From: Buddleja alternifolia
Lineage: Eukaryota > Streptophyta > Magnoliopsida > Lamiales > Scrophulariaceae
Direction of reading: 5' to 3'
Assembly: GCA_019426215.1 (NCBI GenBank)
Contig: CM033393.1
Coordinates: forward strand, 25,360,591-25,424,590
Length of the DNA stretch: 64,000 nucleotides
Shown: in pieces, positions 1 through 13,552 of the stretch
How the letters are laid out: each line of letters starts with the position of its first letter
How positions within the stretch are numbered: the first letter of the stretch is position 1
Program-made: the position numbers and the translations under genes
Notes under the pieces: generated by a model
Told to the model about the DNA's origin: nothing
The model's database searches: none
The model's input: only the letters and a program-made list of their open reading frames with translations

Positions 1-20
1 GTCCTAGTTGGATTGAAGCC

Positions 21-1499
21 ATGCAAGAAGAGCTGAATCCATTTGAGCATAGTAAGGTTTGGACGTTAGTACCAAGGCCAACTTACCAAGGAGTTATTGG
101 GACTAGATGGGTTTATAGAAACAAGATGGATGAGAATGGTATTTTTATACGGAACAAAGCCAGACTTGTCGCTCAAGGATATTTCCAAGAAGAGGGTATT
201 GATTTTGATGAGACATATGCTCCCGTCGCCCGTCTTGAAGCAATTCGCATGTTTCTAGCATATGCAACGTTCAAAAAGTTCACAGTGTATCAAATGGACG
301 TGAAGAGTGTTTTCCTGAATGGTAAACTCCAAGAAGAAGTTTATGTGGAGCAGCCTCCAGGATTCAACAACAACCATGGCAAGAGTATGGTTTACAAGCT
401 AGATAAGGCGCTCTATGTCCTTAAACAAGCACCTCCAGCATGGTATGACACTCTCTCTATTTTTCTTAATGGTAAAGGCTTTTCAAAAGACAACGTTGAT
501 ACAATGTTATTCAAAATTTCCAATGATGAAGATATTCTCTTAGTCCAAATATATGTTGATGATATTATTTTTGGATCTACTAATAAGCGTCTGTGTGAGA
601 AATTTTTAAAAATGATGCAAGAACAATTTGAAATTAGCATGATGGGTGAATTAACTTTCTTATTAGGATTACAAGTTAAACAACTCCCTAATGGCATATT
701 TATTAACCAAGCTAAATATACACGAGATATGATTAAGAAATTATGCATGGAAAATGCATTATCTTCTAAAATTCCAATGAGTCAAACGCTTAAGTTGGAT
801 AAAGATGAAAGCGGGAAGAAGGTCGATATCACTAATTATAGAGGTATCATTCGATCATTTCTTTATCTTACTGCTAGTAGACCTGATACTATATTTTTGG
901 TATGCATGTGTGCACACTTTTAAGCCGATCCTAAAGAGTCACACTTAATTGCTGCCAAGAGAATCCTTAAATACCGAAAAGGCACACAACATGTGGACTT
1001 ATGGTATCCAAGGGACTCTCCTTTTGAACTAATTGGTTACTCAGATGCAGATTTTGCAGGTTGCAAAATATATCGAAAGAGTACTAGTGGCACATGTCAA
1101 TTTCTAGGTGATAGGTTAGTTTCATTGCATAGTAAGAAATAACGATCGATAGCTACTTTTATAGTTGAAGCCGAGTATGTAGCTGGAGGAAATTGTTGTG
1201 CACAAATTTTATGGATGAGGCAACAACTTTGAGATTATAGTATAATCCTAGGTCCAACCCCCATTCATTGTGATAACCAAAACGCCCTAGTCATGACTCA
1301 AAACCCTGTTTTTCATTCCAGAACCAAACATATTGACATTGGATACCATTTCCTTCATGACCATGTTTAAAAGAAAGATATCTCCATGCAATTTATTAGT
1401 ACAGAAAAACAATTGGTAGATATTTTCACCAAAGAGCTCAATGAACGCCGCTTTCTCACTTTAAGAAGTAAACTAGGTATGATTGATTTAAATGTTTAA
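21..1499 (+). pseudogene. copia pol fragment: reverse transcriptase and RNase H
   Basis: One frame can be followed from 21 to a terminal TAA at 1497-1499. Residues 1-300 are the copia reverse transcriptase: the GTRWVYRNK start block, the [11 protein letters not shown] motif and the catalytic YVDDIIFGS block are visible. The following RNase H part shows SDADFAG (near 1040), an EAEYVA block (near 1170) and the HCDNQNA block (near 1270). The frame is broken by in-frame stops at 921-923, 1140-1142, 1230-1232 and 1368-1370, so no full product can be made. The upstream gag, protease and integrase lie outside the window. In an active element this enzyme copies the element RNA into DNA in cytoplasmic particles. 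Confidence 0.93.
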
Positions 1500-2310
1500 T
1501 CACTATGCATCATACTTTGTTAGGCATACAATTTAGGGAAAATCCACTTTATTTATGTCTAAAAAGTTTTATTTTGAAAAGTTTTTACAAGTTATCAAAT
1601 TTAGGGGGAACCTTAAAATCGTACTTGTACAAGCTCAGTAAGCGTCAATGATCAAAAAAAATTTTATTTGCATAGATCATCAACGCTCACTATCTGTGCA
1701 TGATAAGTTGGACGCTCAAAAATAAAAGACTTTAACTCAAGCGTCAACACAAAGTTTATCGAATAAATTTATTAAGTGTTGAATTTATTTCCTTCAACAT
1801 TAAGTAAAGGTATTTATAAAAATCATGCATTATTTTAAAATATTTAGTGACGTGATAGATAGACTCATAGAATTTATTTTGATCTCGATTCATGTGCTCC
1901 TATCACATCAAACTAGCGGGTAATCAAAAACTTTTCAAAATGACGGTTCAGAGTCAGTACGTGTTTGTGTACGTGTCAGTGTACTATGAGGGCGTATGTT
2001 ACACTTTGAAAATGCCAAACGTTTTTCAAAAATTACTCCGGACGTGAAAAATTTTATATATGGGAGTTACCAAATGTAACTTTACTTATTTTTGGGGATT
2101 TCATGTTCGCAGTTAAACCTAAAAACGGCTGAGATTCATCAATTTTACACGTGGCAAAATCATATTGAAGATAGAAATCGTAATTTTCAACTGTATCATT
2201 TAAAAACAATATTTTCGGAAAAATTACATTACTTATTACAAACTCTTTGCAAAAACTCTCTCTCTCTCAAAACAAAAATTCCTTGAATCTCTACTCTTTC
2301 AAACAATCAA
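1500..2310 (+). other. spacer between pol and the post-pol frame
   Basis: AT-rich sequence with no reading frame I can support. It holds scattered AGCGTC hexamers (near 1634 and 1737) that recur in the downstream frame and LTR of the same element. It probably contains the leader or splice site for the post-pol frame, but no site is clear. Confidence 0.5.
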
Positions 2311-3049
2311 ATGGCACCTAAGAAATCCGTCAACGTTACTGAAGATACCATCAAGGTCATTGAGGGCCTCGTGGTGGGCTGGAAATATTTGAACGATCAA
2401 TATTTCGATGAGGGATATGCTGGAATCTGTTGCCAAAGCCGGGCTGCAGACCTTTCTCACCAGATATTCCTACTACTTTGCTGATGAAGTTGTTGCGTTT
2501 TAGAGAACTGCAAAGCTTTCAGAGGACAAGAACTCTCTTTCTTGCTCCTTCTCCTTCCCAAAGAAAATTTTTATTCGGGATTTTATTCTATCCGCAGAGT
2601 CCATAGCCAAGAACTTCAATTTGCCGAATCAAGGTGAGACTTTGGTGTTTATCTCTGCAAGTCTGATTGAGGAAGCTTGGGCAAAGATTCATTACTATGA
2701 CATCAGGGAATATAAGACCAACTTCGATAAGAAAGATATTCTGCCTAAGTACCGTTTGTTATCAGATTTCTGCAGTAAATTTATTGAATGCAGAGTGGGA
2801 ACATACAACAAGGTCACCCCACTGCAATTTCAGATGATGAGCGCCATACTCATGGATATCAAAGTTATCTGGAGTGAGTATGTGTTCAGAAGATTTAGGG
2901 ATTGTTTAGACACCGTCAACAAGCCCTATGGAGTAGTTCTAAGTGATCTGCTATATAGAGTATATTGCGTTAATTCAGCTGGCCAACCTTTGGCCAAGGC
3001 TAAGTTTTTGGGAAGAGGATCGTGACCAATCTTCTCAACCCACCGAAAG
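2311..3049 (+). pseudogene. Sirevirus post-pol frame, segment 1
   Basis: A candidate start codon at 2311 opens a frame that reads into a second frame near 2420 and is then open to about 3010, so at least two frameshifts or stops exist (a TAG in the best frame lies near 2500). The 2621-3025 stretch is a 134-residue continuous part without transmembrane segments that I can recognise. Near 3010 the reading shifts again and continues across the solo LTR into segment 2. In Sireviruses this position holds the env-like or unknown ORF. I see no signal peptide, fusion motif or surface-protein feature, so the function is left open. Confidence 0.55.
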
Positions 3050-3054
3050 TTGGT

Positions 3055-4617
3055 TGTTGGTCCCAAGCGGCATATGAAAGGTTCTAGAAGGGGGGGTTGA
3101 ATAGACCCTGAAGCCTTTTTCGACATCAAAAATTTCATATTAAAATGATTTTTGGAAGCTTGAAAATGTAGACGCTTGGCTGAGCGTTTACATTGAAGGT
3201 TGTCTTAAAAGGTTAACTTAGACTTAAGATTTGAATACTATAACCAGATAGGGTTAAGCGTTCAGCTCTTCAATCAATGTTAGCACAGTGGAATGATTTG
3301 TAGATTTTCTCTTTGAAAGATTCAGCGTCACTCAAAAGTTTTAGTTGCTTAGAGTTTTTAATCGTTTTACCAAAGTGTACTCTTAGTCAATTATGCAATA
3401 ATATGATAGAGATAAAATGCAAGTAAAGTAAAGGAACAAGGTTTGAAACGTTCGTTGGGTGGTGTAATCCCAACTACGTCCTTCTTCTCCTTTGAACACT
3501 TGGAGGCAATCCACTAAAATGATTCACGAAGAGTCACACAGAAACTTCTACAAAATAGGAAGAGATGGATATGGATGACTTCAGCTCCTTAGTCACACAG
3601 ATTTCTTCTACAAGACACTTCTATCCTCTTGCTTCTTTCACCCAGAAATAATGCAAGTATCCAACTTCGACTTCACACAAATTGCGAGGCTGGACGAGGG
3701 TTTTGTCTAGCGATTGTTTGATTTTTGAAAAGTTCAAACAACTTGGAATATCTCAATAATAGTGTAGGGTTCTTCTATGAAGAGGTTTGAGATATCTTTG
3801 ACTGTCTTTGGAATGTATATGAAAAGCTTTGAGGATTTTTAGCTATGGAGTTTGTAAGTTTTTCTCTCAAATAGTTTCAGCAAAGTTTCGACCTTTTCTT
3901 GTGCATGAAAGTGTGTAATCTCAGTCTTAGTAAAGGTTTGCTGAAGGGTACTATTTATAGAGATTTCTTGGGATTTGTCCGTTGGACACATGAAGGAGCA
4001 TGTCTCTCATGCAGCGGGTTAAACAGTTCGTTTTCTAATATTCCTGAAATTCTGTTAGTTCCGATTGGACAAGAGCACACTTTGAACTCTGAATTCTGAC
4101 AGTTTAGTCAAAAGGTGGCTTGTCCACAAGTCATAATAGCTTATCACATTTAATGCACTTGTCAGGCATATAATGCGTTTTGAATTTATTTTTCGTTGAA
4201 AATAAATGTCCGTTGATGATTGCATTTAAGTCCTCCATGACTTGAGAATTTATTTCAGGTGAATCTGATCCTTTGATCGCTTGAGTAGCTTGAGCTCTTG
4301 ATTCATAAATTCTTATACAGTCCTTTAGCATTTGACAGACGCTAAGAACAAATCTTCATCTTCACTTGACTTCAGACGCTGATCTTCAACTTCATCTTTG
4401 ATAGACTCACCTAGAATTCTATCAGCGACTCGGCATCTAATACTTAGTCCAAAAGTCTAAAATCTATAAAGATAAAAATTACAAGCCTAACAAAATAACA
4501 AATTTTCAAACGCTTATACAAATGTTCTATGAAAGCATAAACTTACATTCTTTTGGGGTCTAACATAAAATCATATTCTTGTCATCATCAAAACATCTAA
4601 CATGAAATTTCCTAACA
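3055..4617 (-). mobile_element. solo LTR of the same Sirevirus family, antisense
   Basis: 1563 bp. Read on the minus strand it opens TGTTAGGAAATTTC and closes CCAACA, matching the 3' LTR at 9999-15597 along its length in inverted orientation. It is flanked by the 5-bp duplication TTGGT (3050-3054 and 4618-4622), and there is no internal region, so it is a solo LTR left by LTR-LTR recombination. A TATA-box-like TATAAATA reads on the minus strand at 3952-3959. It interrupts the post-pol frame of its own family. Confidence 0.92.
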
Positions 4618-4622
4618 TTGGT

Positions 4623-6848
4623 GGAGCGGCAAGGCCTTTATCTGAGGACCAAGTAGTGCGTGAAGCGTCAGATGAAGAAGTTGAGCGTCCTGCTCCATAA
4701 GAAGCTGTGAAGCGTCCAACTAAGCAAAAGAAGAGGGCTCCCAGAAAGCCCAAGGCTTCTAAAGTTCCATCTCCTCCCAAGGATGATGATGATGATGAAG
4801 AAACGGATGAGGACGTGGAAGATAAGATTCCACTAATCAAGAGGCTGAAGTTGGTCTCAATAATTAAACAGATCAATTTTGAATAAGAGCCAACTATCCC
4901 TGATGCTCCTGCCAAAGCGTTTAAGCCTATTGAAAGGGTCAATGTTAAGAGAATATTGAAGACACTCAGAGGCTCAGGCAAGCGTCAATCGGTTCATGTT
5001 CCAAAAGAGCCTGAGACTATTGAATCAAGCATTCAAGTTCCAGAAACAATTGCTGTTGAGACTAGTTCTCTAGGTAAGTTTATTTCTTCCCGCAGCATTT
5101 TTTTCCTACATCTGTAGAAGATCCTACTCTTATAGAGGATATATCTTGTGCTACAGCTCTCATTACAGATGTTGTTGAAGCACCAGTTGATGCCAAAGAA
5201 GTTGCAGCAAAGGCACTCTCTGAAACTCAGAGAGTCGCTGTGGATGCTGAGAGACTTACTACAGAAGTGGTCCAACCACCACTCATCTCAAAGGTTATAG
5301 CAGAGGCGCACTTGGATGAGGCGAGTATTGCTGAAGACACTACACAACCGAGGCATTTCTTCAGCTGGATCCTTTGAAGACCATTGATCATTCGATCAAT
5401 TATATGCCACCAGCGCATGAAGAAGACTTTATTCCCGCAGGATATAATGAAGACATATACATCATTACGGAGAATGACATTGCCATAATGGTAGAACGTG
5501 ACCATTTACTCTGTCAGATGATATACAGCTCAAAGTTAGCTGATGTTAAGCGTGAGTATTATTTTGCCATTGCCAGCAGTCAGGAAATTGATCAAGTGCC
5601 TGCTTCAGTTGCCATATATGAGAAGCGCCAAGGCTAAAGAACTCACCTACCAGATGTGAAGTTGGCATATTTCTTGGATATGGGGCACAACAAGCCATCT
5701 GGATTTGCTCCAAGAAATTATAAAATTAGAGTCTATGAGCTTTTACCTGTTGAGTTCCTCAATCCATCAGAGGAAATCTTGAACCGAGACGATTATTCTC
5801 ATTTTCCATAAGTGGTGCACAGAGTTGCAAATCAGAATTCAGAAAATCCACTTCGTCTATGGAAAAACAAGAGCGTCCATGTTGGTGAACGTGCAGCGTC
5901 CATCAAGACTGCATTCAAGAGAAAGCCGATGACTTCTTCAATAGCGTCTGGAATGCTAATTACCAAGTGGACCACTATCGATTTGAGGTTATAAGAGATA
6001 TTCACCATGAGGGTATAAAGGTCATACGCAACGTTGGAGCTAAATTTTGCATGAATGAAATGACTTGGTATGAAGCGTACGTGGGCAACAGATATTTTTT
6101 TCAAGAGTTGGTTAACACTCTATATCTATTTGGCATAGGCATGCATGACAAGAAACGTCAGTTTGCTAAGTATTGCCTTCAGAAGCGTTCGACGCGAGTA
6201 GGACCAATTGCTGACTTTCCAAGTGTCAGACAACCTGCTAAGACCTTTCTGCGAGCAACGCTCAAAAGGCTTGCAGAAACTCCTCTCACCTTCTTCGTCA
6301 AAGCGTCCAGCAGCGGCACTCGATCAGTGTCTGATTTGACTATCTCTTCTAGCCTTTGTGATGAGAATATACCAAAGATGGTTAAGATTATGGCTCCAGT
6401 GAAGCATTTCGATCACATCTTCACTGAAAATCTATGAAAAATAAACGGCTCAACGTCAATTCATTCAGGGGTTACCCATTACTCCCCTCCATCAGAAAAG
6501 AGCTAAGCGACCACTACTCATATGTCATTTCTTTGCTGGAAAAAAATCAGGGCATAGCTCAGGCCGTTTATCCGTATTTGGAAGAGTATTAAAGACTCTA
6601 TGTTGCAAACACCAATCCTCCTCGTCTTCCGACAAATCGACTCATAGCCTTCTCTCTGACTTATCACACATACGAACTCTTTCTAATTCCTCAAGCAGTC
6701 AAGGCTATTTCCAAACCAGGTGCTGGAAATCCTAGGTCCAATGTGGGTTAGGGTCGTGGAGAGTCCCCTCCGCACAGTCATTCAAGGCACTTTCTTGTTA
6801 ATGCGTCGTCTCTACGAGTTTCTTGACAGTGCCACTGATTTCCATACA
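4623..6848 (+). pseudogene. Sirevirus post-pol frame, segment 2
   Basis: Directly after the TSD the frame of segment 1 resumes: removing the solo LTR restores continuity across the junction. The opening part is basic (KKRAPRKPK) followed by a run of acidic residues (DDDDDEETDEDVED, near 4780-4830), then a low-complexity stretch. Open pieces lie at 5374-5637, 5967-6437 and 6440-6590 in shifting frames, with several stops, so it is decayed. No conserved catalytic domain is visible. It continues beyond the solo LTR at 6854 into segment 3. The long charged, probably coiled-coil character fits what is known of Sirevirus post-pol proteins, but no function can be assigned. Confidence 0.55.
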
Positions 6849-6853
6849 GGTAC

Positions 6854-8427
6854 TGTTGGGAATTATATGAATAAAATGCAGCGGAAAGTAAATTTAATTC
6901 CCAAAGCCCGAATCATCTCTAATCCTCGTATTTAATTGTGTATAGAAAAATTACCGTTCTCGCGTGTATGTTGATTTCTGAATGTGATCCTTTTCTCTAA
7001 CACCGAATTTGCCAACGTATCTAATTCGTCATGTCGGAATCAAAAACAAAAAAACTCCTCCTTTCTTCCTTGTCAAAGACGGCTAGAGAGAGAGAGGTGG
7101 AAGACTTTTTCTTGGAGAGAAAGTTATGTAAGTTGCCTTGTGTTATTTTTCACCTTGTGATATATTTATATCATTATGAAATAATAACACTAGCATGCCG
7201 TCCCTTAGTGGGCTCGGAAGCCTTCGGGCTTTCGTCTTGCTTGCTAATTAATTAATCGGATAATTTATTTATCCAATAAATAAATTGATAATCCAATTAA
7301 TTCAATTCCTAATTAATTTATAATTCAATTTCTCCAAGAAATTAATTAACTCATTAATTTAATTAATTAATTAAATTATCCAATAATTAATTAATTGATT
7401 ACGGCATCCAATGCCGTGAATTTCTCTCAAGTCTTTTTCCCATGTTTTTCCTTTTGCACTTCCTTTAAGCGCGACTCTTTAGGTTCATCTCAAAAGGCAA
7501 TTGGGAGGAATCCAAAGGGGTGTGAGTGACACCTAGCCAGTCTCGTGGCTCACACCGTAACCCAATTGAGAACGAATGAATAGGATCATTCCAAACCTTT
7601 ACGCCGTGAATACCGTACGTGTATAAACCTTTTATTCTTATATCCCAGTCAAGTAAGAGTCATGGTTTAAAGTCAAACTCATATAACTTGACCATATGCC
7701 TAAGCTCATAATAAGTCGAGGTATTTAAATGCTTTGGCCAAAGACTTTCATCCTCACTTATTCATGATCGCATAGGATATTTTACTCATTCACTTATGAG
7801 AGAATAAATTCCATATTGCAAATCAGTTAATAATGCTACTTGCCCATCAAGTCGCACTTCGAGGTCGATTCCACCAGCAGGTGATTTGAATCTAACTACT
7901 CTAATGACAGACTTGATGTCACAAGTACATCTTCAACTCGATTTCTCAGGTCAGAGGTTCACACGTACTTATCACTACTTATCAGTTTCATCATTGACTG
8001 TCAATGAGTGAATACCCATGTGTTGAACTGATGCGAGTCGTGTTCGAACATATCAGTCCAACTGACACGTCTATGATATAAGTTCCCACTACCATTTCCA
8101 TAGTGTACGACTGGGACTTTCTCTGTCGAAACTTACATCATACAAGTCTTTATTCACTATTGATGCCCAATCAATATTTCTTAGACTTGCGAACCCTTTT
8201 AGATGTCAAGGGTCAAACCATGCTAGTGCCTTTCCTCCTATCCCATAGGAGGTAGAAGGTTCGCCTTGTCATCAAGGACTTTACGTTGTTTATTCACACC
8301 TTATAAATGCCTATAAGAAAACAATAATCAACTGCCTTATATTAATAGAAAAACCATAGTTTAGTTACAATGTTTATGCCCTATAAATCTATCATCTTTA
8401 TGGCATTCGAGGGCATATACTCTAACA
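6854..8427 (-). mobile_element. solo LTR of a Ty1/copia element, antisense
   Basis: 1574 bp, opening TGTTGGGAATTA and closing CTCTAACA, with a perfect 5-bp target duplication GGTAC at 6849-6853 and 8428-8432. On the minus strand it shares with the LTRs at 40037 and 58659 a TGTTAG...ATGCCC start, a block AACCTAAAGAGTCGCGCTTA (complement near 7455-7480), and a stem-loop block at 7981-8059. It is therefore a diverged relative of those copia families. No internal region remains. Confidence 0.92.
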
Positions 8428-8432
8428 GGTAC

Positions 8433-9727
8433 AGCACTCGGTAAATTAAAATTTCAATTTGACTATTATTGCCACATGCTACTAGCGCCTGTGGAAGTAC
8501 CTATACCACCAGAAGTCCCCTCAATTGAGCTCATTGACGATATTGCTCAAGTGGACTTAGTTGCTCCAAGAGTCCAGACGGAAACAGAACCTCAAGAGCT
8601 TGTTGTGGCCGCTCCTGCTGAACTTCAGTTATTCCAGAGGTTGCAAGTGTTTCTGAAGTTGAGATCAAGTGTTCACCCACGACTGTTGAAGCATCTCTAC
8701 CAGAGTCAAAGCTTGACGCCATAATTGCTGAGGTAGCCGAGTATGTTGATAATTTGGGACAAGCACAAGGCAAAGCGTATGATTCAGCAACTCAACCTTC
8801 CCTTGAATCCTTGAAGACCACTTCTAAGTTTAAACTGAAATCGGTTCCTCAAACGGTTATTCTAAGTGAAGCTGGTGCTCAAGAGTTTACTCCAATCCTA
8901 CGAGTAGCATTAGAAGAAGTGCGTGATCATGCTGTACAAAGCGCAAATGCTCTCCATTGGATTTAAGAAGACCTTGCCAAGATCGAATCACAAAGTTTGG
9001 ACACTCAAATTGTCCATATGGGCGGAGCTGCTCAATCTGCTGTTGCCGAAAGTCTTAATGTGTTTCAGGAAATCGCTAACGCTAATCATGCAGTTCAGAT
9101 TGAAATAAAAAAGCACTTCGACAAGTGCTCTGATGATCTAGCAACGTCTATTTCTCAGATTGCTCATTAGCTCGGTATTCTAGCAGAACATATTCAAAAG
9201 ACTGAGGCAATAAGGGGGAAAAGAGGAAAGCGCCGAGTTCAAGAGCTACCTGTTCATCTGTAAAGCGTCAAGAACTTCAGCCAGTGCCTACTCAAAGTAT
9301 TCAAAGTCAAATTCCTCCTCCTCCTTCTCCGCTTAATTATGAATCCCGTTACCCTACTTGGGTTGCTACTGTTGGAGCGCCTAGTCGCAGATCTGGGTTT
9401 CCTCCAATTACGCAAAGAGCTGATATGCCAGTGCCATCTCAAGCGTAACTTGAACAATTCGACGTTCCGATTGAACGAGCACCTCTCCCAAAACCAATTG
9501 ATCTGAAATTAATTGCTATGGAGAAGCAGATACCAGATTTCAACCAAGCGTACAAAATTTGCCTAAGGCATATTGTCATTGATCCAGCAGAATGGGATAA
9601 GCGCTGGATTGCTTTCGAGAAAAGAAGTAAAGAAGAAAAGAAGAGCATCGTCAATACTGACTATGTTGCGATGAAAGCTCTAGACAATCTTTTAACTGAA
9701 GCAATCAGAGCTGAAATAGCCAGATGA
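8433..9727 (+). pseudogene. Sirevirus post-pol frame, segment 3 (C-terminal part)
   Basis: Reading resumes after the GGTAC duplication. The first piece is rich in Pro, Glu and Val (from about 8476); later pieces are charged and helical. A last open piece from 9518 to the TGA at 9725-9727 is 69 codons and looks intact, with a basic and acidic helical C-terminus. Stops and frame changes occur at about 8724, 8966, 9168 and 9448. Polypurine tract and 3' LTR follow within 300 bp, which identifies this as the end of the element's coding region. No known fold recognised. Confidence 0.5.
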
Positions 9728-9984
9728 TACATCTTAACCAAGAAGCGCAAGCATTAAGAGACCTTTCCAGAAAATTATCTATATTCTTGTCTCTTCTATA
9801 TCTTTTATTTTTAGTTTTAAATGCTTGTACTTACATTGATATATATAAAGTGCATTTCCAGCTAAAATATCTCGTTGAGGCTTTAACTAAACTTAACTAA
9901 CTTTATCTAACCTTATTCAAAGTTAACTTTTGTATTTTGGCTGTCTAACTCTTGAACTATAAAAGAGTAGGTATGGTCATCATC

Positions 9985-9998
9985 AAAAATGGGGAAAT
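9985..9998 (+). other. polypurine tract of the Sirevirus-like element
   Basis: The purine-rich stretch AAAAATGGGGAAAT abuts the LTR start TGTTAGG at 9999. This is the usual position of the plus-strand primer for LTR-retroelement reverse transcription. Confidence 0.8.
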
Positions 9999-11509
9999 TG
10001 TTAGGAAATTTCTTGTTAGATATTTTGATGATGACAATTAGGATTTATGTTAAACCCCAAAATATGTAAATTTGGTTTTATTAGAATACATGTATAGGCT
10101 TTGAGCGTTAGATTTGTATAAGGCTTTATTTGTTTTTATTCTAGAATGTTAGGCTAAGTAGTCTTAGACTGAGCGTCTGATATTATTCTGAGCGAGTTTA
10201 TCAGTAGTTAGGTCTGAAGATTCAAGCGTCTGAAGTCTGAATAAAGATGAAGATTTCTAGCAACCCCTAAGCATCAAGTTAATTCAAGCGTTGATGTAAA
10301 GATTTAGCTGAAGATCATTCAGTGTTGAATGAGCGCCTATCAAGACAAGATTTTACTTGAATTTATTCCGAAGTCCAGAAGGAGTTTAATGCAAATATTC
10401 TCGGAGCATTAATGTCCAATAGGCATTTATTTCAAATGCATTAAATACTGATAAGAGCATTAAATGTGATAAGCACTGCAGGACGTACGAAGAAGCCTTC
10501 CTATTGGACTGTCAACTTAACAAGTCTACGGCACCAACTTTTTGCAGCAGAATTTCAGGGAAAAAGACGAAAGTTGTTCACGCGCGAGAGTGAAAGTCAT
10601 GCGCTTGACCATATGTCCAACGGACACTTTACCCGAGAAAGTCTACAAATAGGACTTCAGCAGCAAGCCAAAAAAACAACAAGCTTACAAGCCAAAACTC
10701 TGTTGCATTGAAGTCTCAATCCTTAAACTTTTAGAAAAGCTCAAATATTCAAGTCAAACATTCTCTTTGCTTTTCTTCAATCCCTGAGACAGCCAACCAA
10801 TATCTCAAACATTTTTTTCAGAAGAACCCTACACTACTATTGAGATATTCCAAGTTGTTTGAACTTTCAAAAATCAAACAAACCGTTAGACAATTTGTCC
10901 AGCCTCGCGATCTGAGTGAAATCGAAGTTGGATACTTGCATTATTTCTGGGTGAAAGAAGCAAGAGGATCAAAGTGTCTTGGAGCTGAAATCTGTGTGAC
11001 CAAGGAGCTCAAGTCATTCAAATCCATCTCTCCCCTATTTTGTAGAAGTTTTTTTGTGATTCTTCAAGAATCATTTTAGTGGATTGCCTCTGAGTGATAA
11101 ATAAGAAGGACGTAGTTGGGATTACACCACCTAACGAACCTTACAAATATTGTTTTTTTTACTTTACCGTCGATTTCATTATTATCATATCATTGCATAA
11201 TCGGTTAAGTAAACACATTGACAAAATCATTCAAAACTAAAAGCAACTAAGAAAAACATTGTGACGCTAAAAACCTTTCAAAAGAGAAGACTTAAGGTTG
11301 TGTTTGGATTGATGGATTTGGATTTGGCAAGGGATTTGAAATGAATGGATTTCAAACCCCTTGGATTTGAAATCCACACCATTAGAAATACCTTGTTTGT
11401 CTATTTATAGATTTATAAAAGGATTTTCAGATCAATGGACTTCAAATTCATAATTTGGCTATAAATCTTAGAACATTTGAAATTCTTCAATATTTTATTT
11501 GATTTTTAC

Positions 11510-13552
11510 ATTACACTACACACAATTGCACATATTTTACACACACTGCACACTTTTTATACACACAACACACTTTTACACACACTGCACATTTCGTACA
11601 CGCACAACACACTTTTTACACACACTGCACACCTTTTACACATATTTTACACACACTACACACATTTACATACACTGCACACTTCTTATAAACACAACAC
11701 ACTTTTTACACACACTGCATATTTTTTACATATATTTTACACACACTACACACATTTACACACTGCACACTTCTTACATGCATAAGACGCTTTTTACATA
11801 CACTACACATTTTTTATACACACTGCACACTTTTTGCACATATTTTACATACAATATACACATTTACACACACTGCACACTTCTTATATGCACAACACAA
11901 TTTTTACACTCACTGTATATTTTTTACATTTATTTTACACACACTACATACATTTACACACACTACACACATTTACATATATCTTACACACACACTACAC
12001 ATTGTTTACACTGACTACACACTTTTTGCACATATTTTACACACACTGCACACTTCTTATATGCAAAACACATTTTGTACACACACTGCATATTTTTTAC
12101 ATATATTTTACACACGCTACACATATTTACACACATTGGACACTTTTTACTCGCACAACACACTTTCTACACACATTACACATTTTTTACACACACTACA
12201 CTTTGTTTATACATATTTTACACACGCTACACACATTTACACACACTACACACTTTTTATACACACAACACACTGCATATTTTTTACATACATTTTACAC
12301 ACACTACGCACTACATATTTTTTACATACATTTTACACACACTGCACACTTCTTACATGCACAACACACTTTATACACACATAATACATATTTTTTACAC
12401 ACATTGTACACTTTTTATGCATACTTCACACACATTTACACACACTGCACACTTCTTATATGCACAACATATTTTTTACACACTGTATATTTTTTACATA
12501 CATTTTACACACACTACACATATTTACACATACTGCACACTTTTTTCACGTACAACACACTTTTTACACATACACTACATATTTTTTACACACACTATGT
12601 ATGTTTTACACACACTGCACACTTTTTACACATTTACACAAATTGCACACTTCTTTATGCACAACACACTTTTTACACACTTTGCATATTTTTTACATAT
12701 ATTTTACACACAATACACATATTTACACACAGTGCACACTTCTTACACGCACAACACACTTTTTACACACACTACATTTTTTTGCACATACTACACATAT
12801 TTTACACACACTGCACACTTCTTACATGCACAACACATTTTTTAGACACAGTGCACACTTTTTACACAAACTACACACATTTACACACACATTGCACACT
12901 TTTTATGCACACAACACACTTTTCACACGCATTACACATTGTTTACACATACTAAAAATATTAAGACACACACTACATATTTTGTGCACACACTGCACAT
13001 ATTTATACATACTACATATATTTTACACACACTGCACACTTTTTACACACATGCACATTTTTACGCACATTACAGATTTTTTACACACATGCTACATATT
13101 TTTTACACACACTGCACACTTTTACATGCACAACACACTTTTTACACATATTGCACACATTTTACACAAACTAAACACATTTACACACACACTGCACACT
13201 TTTTATGCACACAATAATCTTTTTACACATATTACATACTTTTATACACACTAAATACATTAACACACACAATACATATTTTTTACACACAGTACACATA
13301 TTTACAAACACTACATACATTTTGCACACAATTTACACAAACTGCACACTTTTACACATACAACACACATTTACACACAATGCACACTTTTTACGAACAC
13401 AACACACATCTACACAAAATGCACACTTTTTATACACACTACATACATTTTACACATTTACACACAATGCACACTTTTTATGCACACAACACACATCTAC
13501 ACAAAATGCACACTTTTTATACACACTACATCCATTTTACACAAACTACACT
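11510..13552 (+). repeat. CA-rich minisatellite, left arm of the foldback
   Basis: Tandem array of a degenerate unit of about 20-21 bp, typical unit TTTTTACACACACTGCACAC, with many point variants (ACACAACACAC, ACACACTACACA). About 2.04 kb, roughly a hundred units. It is open in several frames only because the unit lacks stop codons; the apparent proteins (Tyr/Phe/Leu/His/Thr repeats) are not genes. Confidence 0.93.

Noticed and set aside
4571..4981. Minus-strand frame rich in Ser
   Set aside because: It is the shadow of the acidic Asp/Glu tract of the Sirevirus post-pol frame on the plus strand.
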